DNA from: Pieris napi
Taxonomy: Eukaryota > Arthropoda > Insecta > Lepidoptera > Pieridae
DNA length: 64,000 nucleotides
Direction: 5' to 3'
Assembly: GCF_905475465.1 (NCBI RefSeq)
Contig: NC_062253.1
Span: 7,378,001 to 7,442,000, forward strand
In this document: in pieces, positions 58,301 through 60,296 of the stretch
Layout of the letters: each line of letters opens with the position of its first letter
Position numbering within the stretch: position 1 is the first letter of the stretch
Program-made: the position numbers and the translations under genes
The notes under the pieces: generated by a model
Seen by the model: only the letters and a program-made list of their open reading frames with translations
The model's database searches: none
What the model was told of the DNA's origin: nothing

Positions 58301-60100
58301 TTACTATTGCTGTGAAACATAGTATGGCAGGATTAAAGGTTATTCCCGGTAGAATGCGATAGCGACCCCGGAGCCTCTGTAACGCGGCTTGGTCGGAACT
58401 ACTCGAGGTGGTTTTAGTGGGTATTGCTCACCCAGTCTCTGAATAGCAGAGATTTTGGCGTGGGTCGAGTCCCACATACCCCTGTTCAGGGGATGCGCAA
58501 ATGCATTTCCACCTCGGATATCAAAAAAAAAAAAAAAGGATTAAAGGTTATATACTTTTCGTCTTCATACTAATGAGATACTTAGATACCAGTCACTTTC
58601 CGTGCGGCTGATCCCTTGGCGTTGAGTACAGATGTGGGGTCTCTCTGCATCTTCTACCGCATTTACCATGGAGAGTATTCAGAGGAGTTGTTCGGTCTAA
58701 TATCTGCAGATGAGTTTCAATATTGGACGTCAAGGCATAATACAAAGTACCATCCGTATCACCTCGACGTCCGTCGTTCCACAACTGTGCGTTTTTAAGG
58801 CAGTATTTGCCGGACACCAGTATGTGGAACCAGCTGCCCACTGAAGTAATTCCGAACCAATTCGACTTAGGGTCCTTCAAGAAAAGAGCGTACCAATTCT
58901 TGAAAGGTCGGCTACGCAATTGCTAGCCTTCTGGCAATGTGAGTGTCCATTGGCGGCGGTATCACTTAACATGAGCCTACTGCCTGTTTGCCTCCTATTA
59001 CATAAAACAAAATATAACATATGATTTGACTTAGAATTGATTTTAAATTTAGTTCTTTTCACAAAGCATATGTTATATTATTAACGTTTGTAATTGATTA
59101 GATTGAACATAAATTAATAATTAAAGTTTTGCAATATATTTAAACTTGTTACTATAACTGACCTGTTTCGTAACCACGCCAAACAAGAAAATACAGTGTA
59201 CTGAATTTTTCTAATATTATTTATCGTATTTTAAATATTTTTAGGAAAAAACGATGGCTCTGTAGGAGGGACACGGTATTTCGAATGCCGACCTCGACAC
59301 GGAATATTCGTGAGAGGCGAAAAGCTCATACAGGACCGGCGCGGTCGCAGTGCTAGGGCGTTCCGTGATAATGAGCTGAAACGTGCTACTAGCAAAGGTA
59401 AAATAAGAAAACAATCAATTACTAAGGTTAAAGTATAATAAAAAAAAGCTTATTAGTTATATTACTTTTTTATAGTTTTTTTCCCTACTAGGGTTGCCTT
59501 GAACAGATTGCTTGTGATAAGGTTGCCAGTTGCATCCCTAATAATTTATATTACTTGTTTTTATTTGTAATGTAACAAAGTTTAGATAAATAAATATATT
59601 GAATGGTAATCCAAAGTCAAGTATCAAAAAATTGTGAAATTACTATTTAATAATTATACTAGCTGACCCGGCAAACGTTGTTTTGCCATATTACCTATGT
59701 TATTTCTAGGAAACATTTTTTAGTTCAATTAAAATAACTATCCACTATAATAAAAAATAGGGATTTATCGTAGAGGGGTGAAAATTTAGGGTTGCATGTA
59801 TTTTTTAATGGCACATTATAAAAAAAATTAAATTTCGTCCAAAAAATAAAAATAAAATGTCAACCCTTATCACTTAGGGGTAAGAAAAAACATTGATAGT
59901 AACCGATGTTGAGACCTACTGAATATGCATATAAAATTTGATAAAAATCGGTTGAGCCGTTTCGGAGGAGTATGGTAACTAACATTGTGACACGAGAATT
60001 TTATAATTATTTTACAGGTGAAGGCCTACAGAACTTACACAGATCCCGGAGTCGCGGTGACAGCATAAATGCCGTTGGCACTAAAACTAGAAGCAAATAA
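14711..60100 (+). CDS. Khc-73: Kinesin-3 family motor, Khc-73 / KIF13 orthologue (5' partial, 34 exons resolved)
   Basis: Plus-end-directed microtubule motor of the kinesin-3 family. Seen: P-loop end GSGKSYTMMG, switch I (SSRSH), switch II (LVDLAGSE), then an FHA domain, KIF1B-associated region, long stalk and a C-terminal CAP-Gly domain (GKNDG). That domain set is specific to Khc-73/KIF13B. 34 exons join in frame with GT/AG borders to give 1814 residues plus stop, and about 100 motor residues are missing upstream. Family knowledge: Drosophila Khc-73 and mammalian KIF13B carry endosomal and polarity cargo, bind Discs-large through the stalk, bind 14-3-3, and help orient the spindle. The CAP-Gly domain adds tubulin-tail contact. 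Introns are full of repeats, including an antisense LINE at 37.7-42.1 kb. No frameshift or stop breaks the reading frame, so the gene looks functional. KIF13A lacks CAP-Gly, so KIF13B-like is the better match. Confidence 0.97.
15379..15528 (+). CDS. Khc-73: Khc-73 exon 2: motor domain
   Basis: 150 nt, phase 0 to 0, acceptor ATTTACAG, donor GTAATG. Encodes residues 43-92 of the visible protein with the kinesin signature VEVSYMEIYNERVHDLLDP and the conserved LRVREHAVLGPYVDGL, part of the motor beta-sheet near the microtubule face. Confidence 0.95.
16797..17116. mobile_element. MITE with palindromic ends (AGAAGTGAAACTTCT)
   Basis: 320 bp between AGAAGTGAAACTTCTTT and its reverse complement AAAGAAGTTTCACTTCT. 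Each end is itself a near palindrome (GAAGT-NNN-ACTTC). Related in end sequence to the four copies at 24920, 35271, 53784 and 56414. Confidence 0.65.
17771..17843 (+). mobile_element. SINE head fragment
   Basis: GCAATGTTGGCCTTGATG and box B AAGGTTCGAACCCCGGTTG; truncated. Confidence 0.55.
18447..18605 (+). repeat. Retroelement fragment (GGGGGGCAAACGAGC family)
   Basis: GAGGGGGGCAAACGAGCTTG, then CATAGACACCCATTTAGTGG. A reverse copy lies at 31955-32075. Family identity unknown to me. Confidence 0.5.
19361..19395. repeat. (TA)n microsatellite
   Basis: Uninterrupted TA units. Confidence 0.95.
19650..19735 (-). repeat. LINE 3' tail fragment (GTTGCCTG family)
   Basis: Reverse copy: GGCAACTGGCAGCATTATCG and CTCTTCCAGGCAACCAC. 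Confidence 0.6.
21305..21486 (+). mobile_element. tRNA-derived SINE, internally shortened
   Basis: Intact box B (GTAGGTTCGATCCCCAG), body with CTAACTCGCTCGTAG and 3' end TGTTGTAGCGCCA. It ends only about 55 bases before exon 3. Confidence 0.7.
21541..21788 (+). CDS. Khc-73: Khc-73 exon 3: switch I and switch II
   Basis: 248 nt, phase 0 in, 2 out, acceptor TATGTTGCAG, donor GTAAGT. Holds NMNSESSRSH (switch I, nucleotide sensing) and LVDLAGSERA (switch II), the two loops that couple ATP state to microtubule binding. All catalytic residues expected for an active kinesin are present here. Confidence 0.97.
21810..22020. mobile_element. Harbinger-like MITE, truncated
   Basis: Left end GGGAGCGTTCATTACGTCAC and body (TGTAACGCGCCGTAACG, TACCTAAAAGTTACCATTAT) match the full copy at 46927-47193; right end missing. 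Confidence 0.7.
22739..22886 (+). CDS. Khc-73: Khc-73 exon 4: microtubule-binding helix
   Basis: 148 nt, acceptor TGTTACAG, donor GTAAGT. Residues 175-224 with VPYRDSVLTWLLKDNLGGNS, the alpha-5/loop-12 region of kinesins that contacts tubulin. Loop 12 reads SSGKNNKDKF, a moderate lysine cluster in place of the long K-loop of KIF1A. Confidence 0.96.
23205..23384 (+). CDS. Khc-73: Khc-73 exon 5: end of motor and neck
   Basis: 180 nt, phase 0 to 0, acceptor ATTTACAG, donor GTAAGT. Residues 225-284: VATISPAADNYEETLSTLRY closes the motor, ADRAKRIVNHAVVNEDPNAR is the conserved end and neck linker, and IIRELRQEVEALKEMLK starts the neck coiled coil used in kinesin-3 dimer control. Confidence 0.96.
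24408..24507 (+). CDS. Khc-73: Khc-73 exon 6: neck coil linker
   Basis: 100 nt, phase 0 in, 1 out, acceptor TTTATACCAG, donor GTGAGT. Residues 285-317, a charged helical stretch (EKLAQSEHLMKEMSRTWEEK) typical of coiled coil 1 between motor and FHA domain in kinesin-3 proteins. Confidence 0.93.
24719..24867 (+). CDS. Khc-73: Khc-73 exon 7: lead-in to FHA domain
   Basis: 149 nt, acceptor TATTACAG, donor GTAAGT. Residues 318-367 end in KFYLVNLNADPSLNELLVYY, the very conserved first strand of the kinesin-3 FHA domain. Confidence 0.95.
24920..25161. mobile_element. GAAGTTATACTTC-ended MITE, copy 1
   Basis: Left part GTGTACTTTTGTACACGCG then TAGAAGTTATACTTCTTT; right part CATAACGCGC then AGTATAACT. 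Diverged relative of 53784-54149. Confidence 0.6.
25200..25790 (-). pseudogene. Dead non-LTR reverse transcriptase fragment
   Basis: On the minus strand: ADYFDMRKAFDMVDNDVFLQ (RT motif with catalytic Asp), then in another frame GVTQGSNLGPLKFLLMVNDL, then NAFVRSHLECNSMIWAHKKK of the C-terminal part. The FADD box is not seen and the frame shifts several times, so it is inactive. Jockey/CR1-type by motif style; exact clade unclear. Confidence 0.8.
25993..26239 (+). CDS. Khc-73: Khc-73 exon 8: FHA domain
   Basis: 247 nt, phase 0 in, 1 out, acceptor TTTATTCCAG, donor GTATGT. Residues 368-449 hold the FHA core: TLVGADRSADIQLSGLGI, then FVNGTPV and WGNHHFFR. FHA folds bind phosphothreonine; in KIF13B this domain binds centaurin-alpha. 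The usual Arg before VG is replaced by Leu (TLVG), as in other KIF13 proteins where phospho-binding is not strict. Confidence 0.95.
26345..26595 (-). mobile_element. tRNA-derived SINE
   Basis: Reverse copy: GGGATTCGAACCTACGACC (box B complement) near 26540 and GTAGGTGACCAACCAAATTG near the 3' end. Identity to the consensus is moderate. Confidence 0.65.
26939..27082 (+). CDS. Khc-73: Khc-73 exon 9
   Basis: 144 nt, acceptor TATTTCAG, donor GTATTT. Residues 450-497; AQPIDYNFARDEIMLNELSN and SRLERQHEEDKQ are shared with KIF13 proteins just after FHA and begin coiled coil 2. Confidence 0.92.
27833..27945 (+). repeat. RTE-like repeat fragment
   Basis: CCATACTAATATCATAAAGA to AAGCGAAGCCGGGTAGACCG. 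Preceded by AACCGACTTCGAAAAAACCG, a common lepidopteran repeat word. Confidence 0.5.
28015..28125 (+). CDS. Khc-73: Khc-73 exon 10: coiled coil 2
   Basis: 111 nt, acceptor TTTTCAG, donor GTAATA. Residues 498-534: a Gln/Glu-rich helix (ALEKQRQEYERQFQQLRNIL) followed by a Pro/Tyr-rich linker. Confidence 0.92.
28174..28522 (-). mobile_element. Composite repeat: MITE plus hairpin, copy 2
   Basis: Reverse copy of 10747-11123: hairpin part 28174-28286 (one arm shortened), TIR part 28292-28522. Ends AATACCACAAGAGC and GGTCGGAAAAATAATC. Lies between exons 10 and 11. Confidence 0.75.
28725..28913. mobile_element. Harbinger-like MITE, truncated, reverse orientation
   Basis: GAAGCGTTCAAGTATTACGT end intact; the other end stops inside AATAATCTCCAAAAAATG. 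About 60 bases before exon 11. Confidence 0.65.
28974..29197 (+). CDS. Khc-73: Khc-73 exon 11: stalk helix
   Basis: 224 nt, acceptor TGTTTTCAG, donor GTAATA. Residues 535-609 with RVERWAAERDDTFKRSIGRL and a helix ending LVQEANFLAEEMRRNTRFSV, conserved in KIF1/KIF13 (coiled coil before the KIF1B region). Confidence 0.94.
29505..29740 (-). mobile_element. tRNA-derived SINE
   Basis: Reverse copy; GGCATGCCGGTTTTCTCATG and TTCACCGTACGAGCGAGTG match the body, GGGATCGAAAGTACGACC is a decayed box B. Confidence 0.7.
29761..30719. mobile_element. 959-bp TIR DNA element with TA duplication, no transposase
   Basis: TA at 29759-29760 and 30720-30721. Left end GGGGAAGGTGGGGACCCTTC, right end (complement) GGGGAAGATCGTTACCCTTC: 15 of 20 bases match and the arms continue with CGTACG. 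Inner repeats of CTTCGTAC / GTACGAA with GGGGCA blocks. No open frame of note, so it is a deletion derivative. Confidence 0.75.
30733..31065 (+). repeat. CTAGCTGATCC interspersed repeat, copy 1
   Basis: ACTAGCTGATCCGACGACAA to CGACACGAGAATTTTATATG. Contains GAGCCGTTTCGGAGGAGTTT. Relatives at 32373-32672 and 59660-60005. Confidence 0.65.
31125..31280 (+). CDS. Khc-73: Khc-73 exon 12: KIF1B-associated region
   Basis: 156 nt, phase 0 to 0, acceptor ATTTTCAG, donor GTAAGG. Residues 610-661 carry VWSMEKLENKLVDMRDMYDE, the hallmark of the kinesin-associated (KIF1B) domain found in all kinesin-3 long-tail motors. Confidence 0.95.
31841..31873 (+). CDS. Khc-73: Khc-73 exon 13: 33-nt microexon
   Basis: 33 nt, phase 0 to 0, acceptor TTATTCCAG, donor GTGCGT. 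Adds 11 residues (DAAQIDVDTPT) that continue the acidic linker before DPFYESQENH. Frame, splice sites and acidic content fit, but because the flanking exons are both phase 0 it could also be skipped. Confidence 0.7.
31955..32075 (-). repeat. Retroelement fragment (reverse of 18447 family)
   Basis: CACCCACTAAAAATGGGTGT and CAAGCCCGTTTGCCCCCC, the reverse complement of words at 18447-18605. Confidence 0.55.
32373..32672 (+). repeat. CTAGCTGATCC interspersed repeat, copy 2
   Basis: AACTAGCTGATCCGGCAAAC to CGACACGAGAATTTTATATA; very similar to copy 1. Confidence 0.65.
32867..33126. mobile_element. Harbinger-like MITE
   Basis: Perfect 19-bp inverted ends GTTCAAGTATTACGTAAGC, with C-rich blocks just inside each end. 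Ends are close to those of the GGGAGCGTTCAAG family. Sits 79 bases before exon 14. Confidence 0.7.
33206..33367 (+). CDS. Khc-73: Khc-73 exon 14: conserved post-KIF1B segment
   Basis: 162 nt, phase 0 to 0, acceptor AATACAG, donor GTAAGT. Residues 673-726 with DPFYESQENHNLIGVANVFL, one of the most conserved stretches of KIF13/KIF1 tails, then the strand PIISQQGEVAGRL of a C2-like fold. Confidence 0.96.
33642..33758 (+). CDS. Khc-73: Khc-73 exon 15
   Basis: 117 nt, phase 0 to 0, acceptor CTTTTAG, donor GTATGC. Residues 727-765: VEISRVSGQFPQDRI, then an acidic linker (GDMRDDDEPIDP). Confidence 0.93.
34442..34817 (+). mobile_element. Helitron, non-autonomous, complete
   Basis: Starts TCTTAATATATATAAATTAC, ends GGCCGGTCTGCTAG followed by T, inserted between A and T, no target duplication. 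Contains TCACGTTGTTTGTCCGC and CCGAACCGATACTAAT as in other lepidopteran Helitrons. Lies 60 bases before exon 16. Confidence 0.8.
34878..35124 (+). CDS. Khc-73: Khc-73 exon 16: stalk beta-fold
   Basis: 247 nt, phase 0 in, 1 out, acceptor ATTTATAG, donor GTGAGT. Residues 766-847: VTIRVVIKQASGLPPSLSNF, then VFCQYSVWG, a Pro-rich loop and DHRQDFIIPLTEEFIEHC. Matches the conserved C2-like part of KIF13 between the KIF1B region and the MAGUK-binding stalk. Confidence 0.95.
35271..35564. mobile_element. GAAGTTATACTTC-ended MITE, copy 2
   Basis: TTTTTGAAGTTATACTTCTT at the low end and AAGAAGTATAACTTCTTACG at the other; reverse orientation relative to copies 3 and 4. Confidence 0.75.
35849..36045 (+). 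CDS. Khc-73: Khc-73 exon 17
   Basis: 197 nt, acceptor TCTTACAG, donor GTAAGA. Residues 848-913: GALSIEVWGHRSAGFSRTV, then a helix (RSLADRWAELTRKIELWVEI) and LNDQGEYAPVE, conserved in the KIF13 stalk. Confidence 0.95.
36622..36720 (+). repeat. Retroelement 3' fragment (CTGCCTACCCCTTCGGG)
   Basis: GGTCTCTGCCTACCCCTTCG then GGCGTGAAGATATAAATAC, a word common at ends of lepidopteran SINE/LINE copies; ends in an ATAAA-rich tail 26 bases before exon 18. Confidence 0.45.
36747..36907 (+). CDS. Khc-73: Khc-73 exon 18
   Basis: 161 nt, phase 0 in, 2 out, acceptor TGTCTAG, donor GTGAGG. Residues 914-966: VALRPDILTGGVYQLRQGQQ and RRLAVRVRP, then QHIVSVEVGSVTVR, the start of the conserved kinesin DUF3694 region. 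Confidence 0.95.
37506..37620 (+). CDS. Khc-73: Khc-73 exon 19
   Basis: 115 nt, acceptor AATTACAG, donor GTATGT. Residues 967-1005: DSYQEEDLAILRARWSEALA then an Arg/His-rich helix ending HAQLQ. The next intron holds the antisense LINE. Confidence 0.94.
38098..40476 (-). pseudogene. LINE ORF2, C-terminal part: reverse transcriptase (separated by frameshift)
   Basis: Open for 792 codons. The first residues finish the endonuclease (SCIDHIYAR and KPADHRAIVLA). RT: KSPGADRIRTIDIK, YRPITILPTINKIIEKYI, VVFIDYSKAFDTLRH, GTAQGSVIGPLHYLTYVNTL, FADDTCLVAAG (catalytic Asp pair), LNPGKTKFM, then the thumb YKALAESIITYGLSSYGR. All catalytic residues are present, so inactivity, if any, comes from the upstream frameshift. 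Ends with stop at 38098. Confidence 0.93.
40451..41053 (-). pseudogene. LINE ORF2, N-terminal part: APE-type endonuclease (frameshifted)
   Basis: 200 residues from ATG at 41053-41051, one base after the ORF1 stop. Endonuclease motifs: LLCVHINIRSI, VIVVTEVNIS, GGILVYVKKKH, ICAIYRPPSL and LYLLGDVNINL. It makes the target nick for reverse transcription. The frame ends early at 40451; the matching continuation (from 40476 down) is in another frame, so one small indel near 40476-40500 breaks the gene. Confidence 0.88.
41055..42056 (-). CDS. LINE ORF1 protein (PHD finger, coiled coil, nucleic-acid-binding C-terminus)
   Basis: 333 residues, intact. Residues 4-57 form a C4HC3 PHD-type zinc finger: C4, C7, C20, C23, H28, C33, C54, C57. 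Residues about 85-165 are a coiled coil (EKTIKKEISELNQSLQFHST and on). The C-terminal third (CPYEPNNNKIVFIREAMTKS, YKYVWFKNGMVRARK) resembles the domain shared by insect LINE ORF1 proteins and baculovirus FP25K-like proteins (inference from motif shape). ORF1 proteins coat the LINE RNA. The stop TAA at 41057-41055 is one base from the ORF2 start. Confidence 0.88.
   Translation of the reverse strand: MSKCDQCNKTFSKSMPGCECARCEKMVHLNTRCSGLTNKQITALKAAPSLDWTCMECQQESPKRNSSLFLTEDAEEDIPMDTKGLIHKISKEVEKTIKKEISELNQSLQFHSTKLDEVLGCIDAFKNTIKALERKNTELLQKNNNLELRVGVLEQRFHEMEQKKLANSIEIANVPPASEENVIKLVENVALKLKQPFDGIRNSMRYQGKYDQPGIIRVKLTDKATQEKWIKAAKTIKTMVADVCPYEPNNNKIVFIREAMTKSNKSILWEAKQELKNKQNYKYVWFKNGMVRARKDDNTKIENLRSILDIQALKKKTECQLTAQIKLHINYYY
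42225..42442 (+). repeat. LINE 3' tail ending in ATGATTTGACTTTGACTTTG
   Basis: Contains TTGCCCATTTTTATCCACAC and ends ATTGAAATAAATGATTTGAC. Its first ~59 bases (42231-42290) match, reversed, the core of the GC-rich elements at 2950-3008 and about 3483-3544. Confidence 0.6.
42956..43270 (+). mobile_element. Helitron, 5'-truncated
   Basis: Same family as 9160-9532, ends GCGGGCGGGAAACGGCTAG then T. The end is 44 bases from the start of exon 20, so it forms part of that intron's splice region. Confidence 0.75.
43315..43522 (+). CDS. Khc-73: Khc-73 exon 20
   Basis: 208 nt, phase 0 in, 1 out, acceptor TTCTTACAG, donor GTATGT. Residues 1006-1074: SLVEQWVSLTEERNAVLVPS then GSPIPGAPAAW, highly conserved in KIF13A/B. 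A Helitron ends only 44 bases before this exon. Confidence 0.95.
43780..43985. repeat. Unclassified GC-rich stretch with repeated CACTCTAACGCGTA
   Basis: CTCACTCTAACGCGTACCGG at 43794 and CCCACTCTAACGCGTATTTG at 43893, each followed by GC-rich sequence. An unrecognised repeat, maybe the two ends of an old element. Confidence 0.4.
44157..44348 (+). CDS. Khc-73: Khc-73 exon 21
   Basis: 192 nt, acceptor TTTATAG, donor GTACGT. Residues 1075-1138: ILPKEHGNKFYELQLVHHHH and KDVSAVAAWDSSIHDSQYLN, the conserved part of DUF3694. Confidence 0.95.
44470..45500. other. Intron 21: one-ended repeat and unrecognised sequence
   Basis: 44464-44560 begins CAGGGCGTCCCAAAGTTATG, the style of a Tc1/mariner end; no partner end was found. 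44890-45480 contains moderate GC and no ORF with known motifs. Confidence 0.45.
45528..45672 (+). CDS. Khc-73: Khc-73 exon 22
   Basis: 145 nt, acceptor TTTTACAG, donor GTATTC. Residues 1139-1186: NERVYLILKTTVRLSHPAPM and ELILRKRLALNIYKRQSFTD, conserved in KIF13; in mammals this stretch belongs to the MAGUK-binding stalk. Confidence 0.95.
45845..46015 (-). repeat. LINE 3' tail fragment (ACATAATGTACACTT family)
   Basis: Matches 12685-12865 along its length, including CAGTTCTCAAATCAAGGGCG. Confidence 0.6.
46232..46380 (+). CDS. Khc-73: Khc-73 exon 23
   Basis: 149 nt, acceptor TGTTTACAG, donor GTATGA. Residues 1187-1236: TGVTYEVVSNIPKASEELEE, then an acidic helix (ATGEEASAADGETYI). Confidence 0.94.
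46927..47193. mobile_element. Harbinger-like MITE, complete, TAA duplication
   Basis: 267 bp, TAA at 46924-46926 and 47194-47196. Ends GGGAGCGTTC and complement (GAATGCTCCC). Three-base TAA duplication is the hallmark of PIF/Harbinger. Body TGTAACGCGCCGTAACG, C-rich blocks near each end. Lies about 110 bases before exon 24. Confidence 0.82.
47302..47447 (+). CDS. Khc-73: Khc-73 exon 24
   Basis: 146 nt, phase 1 in, 0 out, acceptor ATTTCAG, donor GTATAC. Residues 1237-1285: EKYTRGVSAVESILTLDRLR then QPVTMRKTASVPNFSQ. The RKTASVP site is a basic-Ser-Pro motif of the type bound by 14-3-3 and phosphorylated by Par-1 in homologues (inference). Confidence 0.94.
47775..48040 (+). mobile_element. tRNA-derived SINE, second family, longest copy
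   Basis: GGCTCATTGGTCTAGTGGTT, box B GGGTTCGATCCCCGG, body with ACATCGATGTGATGAGCA, (TCTA)n, and 3' end TCATATTGGTGTGAATTGTC before an A run. Confidence 0.8.
48261..48380 (+). CDS. Candidate Khc-73 cassette exon 25a (120 nt)
   Basis: Open 40-codon segment between acceptor TGATTTCAG and donor GTGAGA, phase 0 to 0 like its neighbours, and GC-rich like true exons in this AT-rich intron. Predicted start GAFSRRDALQTICNATRYVV. No homology is recognised. An alternative donor GTATGT at 48311 would give a 50-nt, frame-breaking exon. If real, this is a cassette adding 40 residues to the tail. Confidence 0.4.
48381..49619. other. Intron stretch without recognised feature
   Basis: AT-rich; no exon, TIR or SINE signal noticed. 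Confidence 0.6.
49620..49661 (+). CDS. Candidate Khc-73 cassette exon 25b (42 nt)
   Basis: 42 nt in phase 0 to 0, acceptor GGTCGCAG (weak pyrimidine tract), strong donor GTGAGT. Encodes LSQALENAAKNGNN, a plausible polar tail insert after the FSQ end of the preceding exon. GC-rich against an AT-rich intron. Not needed for the frame, so likely alternative if real. Confidence 0.45.
49844..50203. mobile_element. 360-bp TIR element (AAGCTTAGG ends)
   Basis: Left AAGCTTAGGTTTCCTAGAAA then AGCGGTGCCGTTATCTAACG; right is its reverse complement with two changes; arms of about 47 bp. The word ACGGCCGT appears four times inside. Target duplication unclear. Confidence 0.75.
50782..50956 (+). CDS. Khc-73: Khc-73 exon 26: tail
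   Basis: 175 nt, phase 0 in, 1 out, acceptor TGTTATAG, donor GTAAGT. Residues 1286-1343: IMRLDSSFESLNNLSAGRSG, a Ser-rich tail stretch, then NDPDIVTPTKPFGL. Confidence 0.92.
51453..52237. mobile_element. 785-bp foldback element with long inverted ends
   Basis: Left arm CTAGTCGACAAGTTGAAAAT, right arm its complement ending 52237. Pairing continues about 150 bp (GATACTACTCTTAAAATT; TCATTGGATCCGGAATGA; AATGTGCCAAAA) with scattered mismatches. Core AT-rich. No ORF. Confidence 0.75.
52281..53178. other. Intron 26 remainder
   Basis: AT-rich, no recognised feature. Confidence 0.6.
53179..53244 (+). CDS. Khc-73: Khc-73 exon 27: tail
   Basis: 66 nt, acceptor TCTTTCAG, donor GTACGT. Residues 1344-1365: ARPTFLNLNLNLNSLRLQ, an unusual Leu/Asn alternation that reads as a short conserved tail motif, ending TPNK. 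Confidence 0.9.
53614..53747 (+). CDS. Khc-73: Khc-73 exon 28: tail
   Basis: 134 nt, phase 1 in, 0 out, acceptor AATTACAG, donor GTGAGT. Residues 1366-1410: SPASGKLGLRMTTLHEEPGR, then an acidic/Ser-rich part ending DELTTPRSQ. Confidence 0.9.
53784..54149. mobile_element. GAAGTTATACTTC-ended MITE, copy 3
   Basis: AAAGGGTGCGTGTACTTATG, AAGAAGTTATACTTCTTTGG at the left, CATAACGCGCCTAAAGAAGT at the right. Begins about 35 bases after the exon 28 donor. Confidence 0.78.
54697..54823 (+). CDS. Khc-73: Khc-73 exon 29: tail
   Basis: 127 nt, phase 0 in, 1 out, acceptor ACATTCCAG, donor GTAAGT. Residues 1411-1452: basic RTRSRANPRGFLPTSKTL, then Ser/Asn-rich. The 96 bases just upstream are also open in the same frame after an AG at 54600, so a longer form is possible. 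Confidence 0.85.
55394..55816 (+). CDS. Khc-73: Khc-73 exon 30: tail with coiled coil
   Basis: 423 nt, the largest exon; acceptor TTTACAG, donor GTAACT. Residues 1453-1593: TLSIRSMSVDDTPDFDKVMD, then a clear coiled coil (GLRHEISELRSDITDLKNEI) and a Pro/Ser tail. Likely a dimerisation or cargo segment. Confidence 0.94.
55895..56060 (-). repeat. LINE 3' tail fragment (ACACAATGTACACTT family)
   Basis: CAAAGTCAAAGACAAAAAAG then ACACAATGTACACTTATG and CAGTTCTCAAATCAAGGGCG. Confidence 0.65.
56192..56325 (+). CDS. Khc-73: Khc-73 exon 31: Ser-rich tail
   Basis: 134 nt, phase 1 in, 0 out, acceptor ATTTGCAG, donor GTATAT. Residues 1594-1638: EAEIESVSSEHSSHDTRSRE and SSVGESDSPGPDP, low complexity with many Ser-Glu/Asp sites of casein-kinase type. 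Confidence 0.91.
56414..56898. mobile_element. GAAGTTATACTTC-ended MITE, copy 4
   Basis: Same ends as copy 3 but with a longer centre. Covers most of intron 31 and stops about 100 bases before exon 32. Confidence 0.75.
57002..57134 (+). CDS. Khc-73: Khc-73 exon 32: basic tail
   Basis: 133 nt, phase 0 in, 1 out, acceptor ACATGAAAG (weak tract), donor GTAATC. Residues 1639-1682: VVRRRAGTARNAARASYPSG then HEHASPPLKDTSASTERILQ. Very basic and GC-rich; frame continuity on both sides supports it. A reversed Helitron begins 29 bases after the exon. Confidence 0.85.
57163..57572 (-). mobile_element. Helitron, complete, reverse
   Basis: Reads CTAGCCGCTTCCCGCCCGCT at the low end and GATATATATAGA at the high end; reverse copy of the 9160-9532 family, 410 bp. 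Confidence 0.78.
57737..57957 (+). mobile_element. Helitron, short, complete
   Basis: Starts TCTTTATATATATAATTC, ends CTGTCGGGTCCACTAG then T. Different family from its neighbour; contains CGACTGGACCGATTTTGATG. Confidence 0.75.
58129..58290 (+). CDS. Khc-73: Khc-73 exon 33: CAP-Gly domain, first half
   Basis: 162 nt, acceptor AATTTCAG, donor GTAAGT. Residues 1683-1736: WMCVGESVQLRLSSSTGVVA then GPTHFAPGTWVGVELDAPTG, the first strands of a CAP-Gly domain, which binds the EEY/F ends of tubulin. Confidence 0.96.
58344..58536 (+). mobile_element. Poly(A) retroposon with 15-bp target duplication
   Basis: 193 bp between two perfect copies of AGGATTAAAGGTTAT (58329-58343, 58537-58551). Ends in about 15 A. 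Body has GAGCCTCTGTAACGCGGC and GTGGGTCGAGTCCCAC (box-B-like). A young LINE-mobilised insertion; source RNA not recognised. Confidence 0.8.
58580..59005 (+). pseudogene. 3' fragment of a LINE reverse transcriptase ORF
   Basis: Frame from 58616: LSTDVGSLCIFYRIYHGEYS then YHPYHLDVRRSTTVRF, stop; a shifted frame gives WNQLPTEVIPNQFDLGSFKK and AYQFLKGRLRNC then stop. This is the well-known C-terminus of a common lepidopteran LINE. Frameshifted and 5'-truncated, hence dead. Confidence 0.82.
59245..59397 (+). CDS. Khc-73: Khc-73 exon 34: CAP-Gly domain, second half
   Basis: 153 nt, acceptor TTTTTAG, donor GTAAAA. Residues 1737-1787 hold the signature GKNDGSVGGTRYFECRPRHG and IFVRGEKLI, then an Arg-rich extension. 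The GKNDG loop that defines tubulin-tail binding is intact. Confidence 0.97.
59488..59600 (+). repeat. LINE 3' tail fragment (GTTGCCTT family)
   Basis: TAGGGTTGCCTTGAACAGAT to AATAAATATATTG. Confidence 0.55.
59660..60005 (+). repeat. CTAGCTGACCC interspersed repeat, copy 3
   Basis: ACTAGCTGACCCGGCAAACG to TGACACGAGAATTTTATAAT. Its end supplies the sequence just before the last exon's acceptor. Confidence 0.68.
60018..60100 (+). CDS. Khc-73: Khc-73 exon 35: C-terminus and stop
   Basis: 83 nt of coding sequence, acceptor TTATTTTACAG, stop TAA at 60098-60100. Residues 1788-1814: EGLQNLHRSRSRGDSINAVG then TKTRSK. A repeat copy ends about 12 bases before this acceptor. Confidence 0.94.
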
Positions 60101-60296
60101 GCTCGACAACCTATACGTACGAGCGTATACGCGTACGTACGCGCGTATATACGTATACGCAAACAGCAGCAACCGGACCGAATTGTTTACGTCCACACGA
60201 GTCCAATTCATTTTATGTTGCAGTCTTGTAACTATGGTGCTTATGTGTATATTTTGTTCCTTTCACCCTTAAGCATAGTTATTTTGTTCTAACTAA

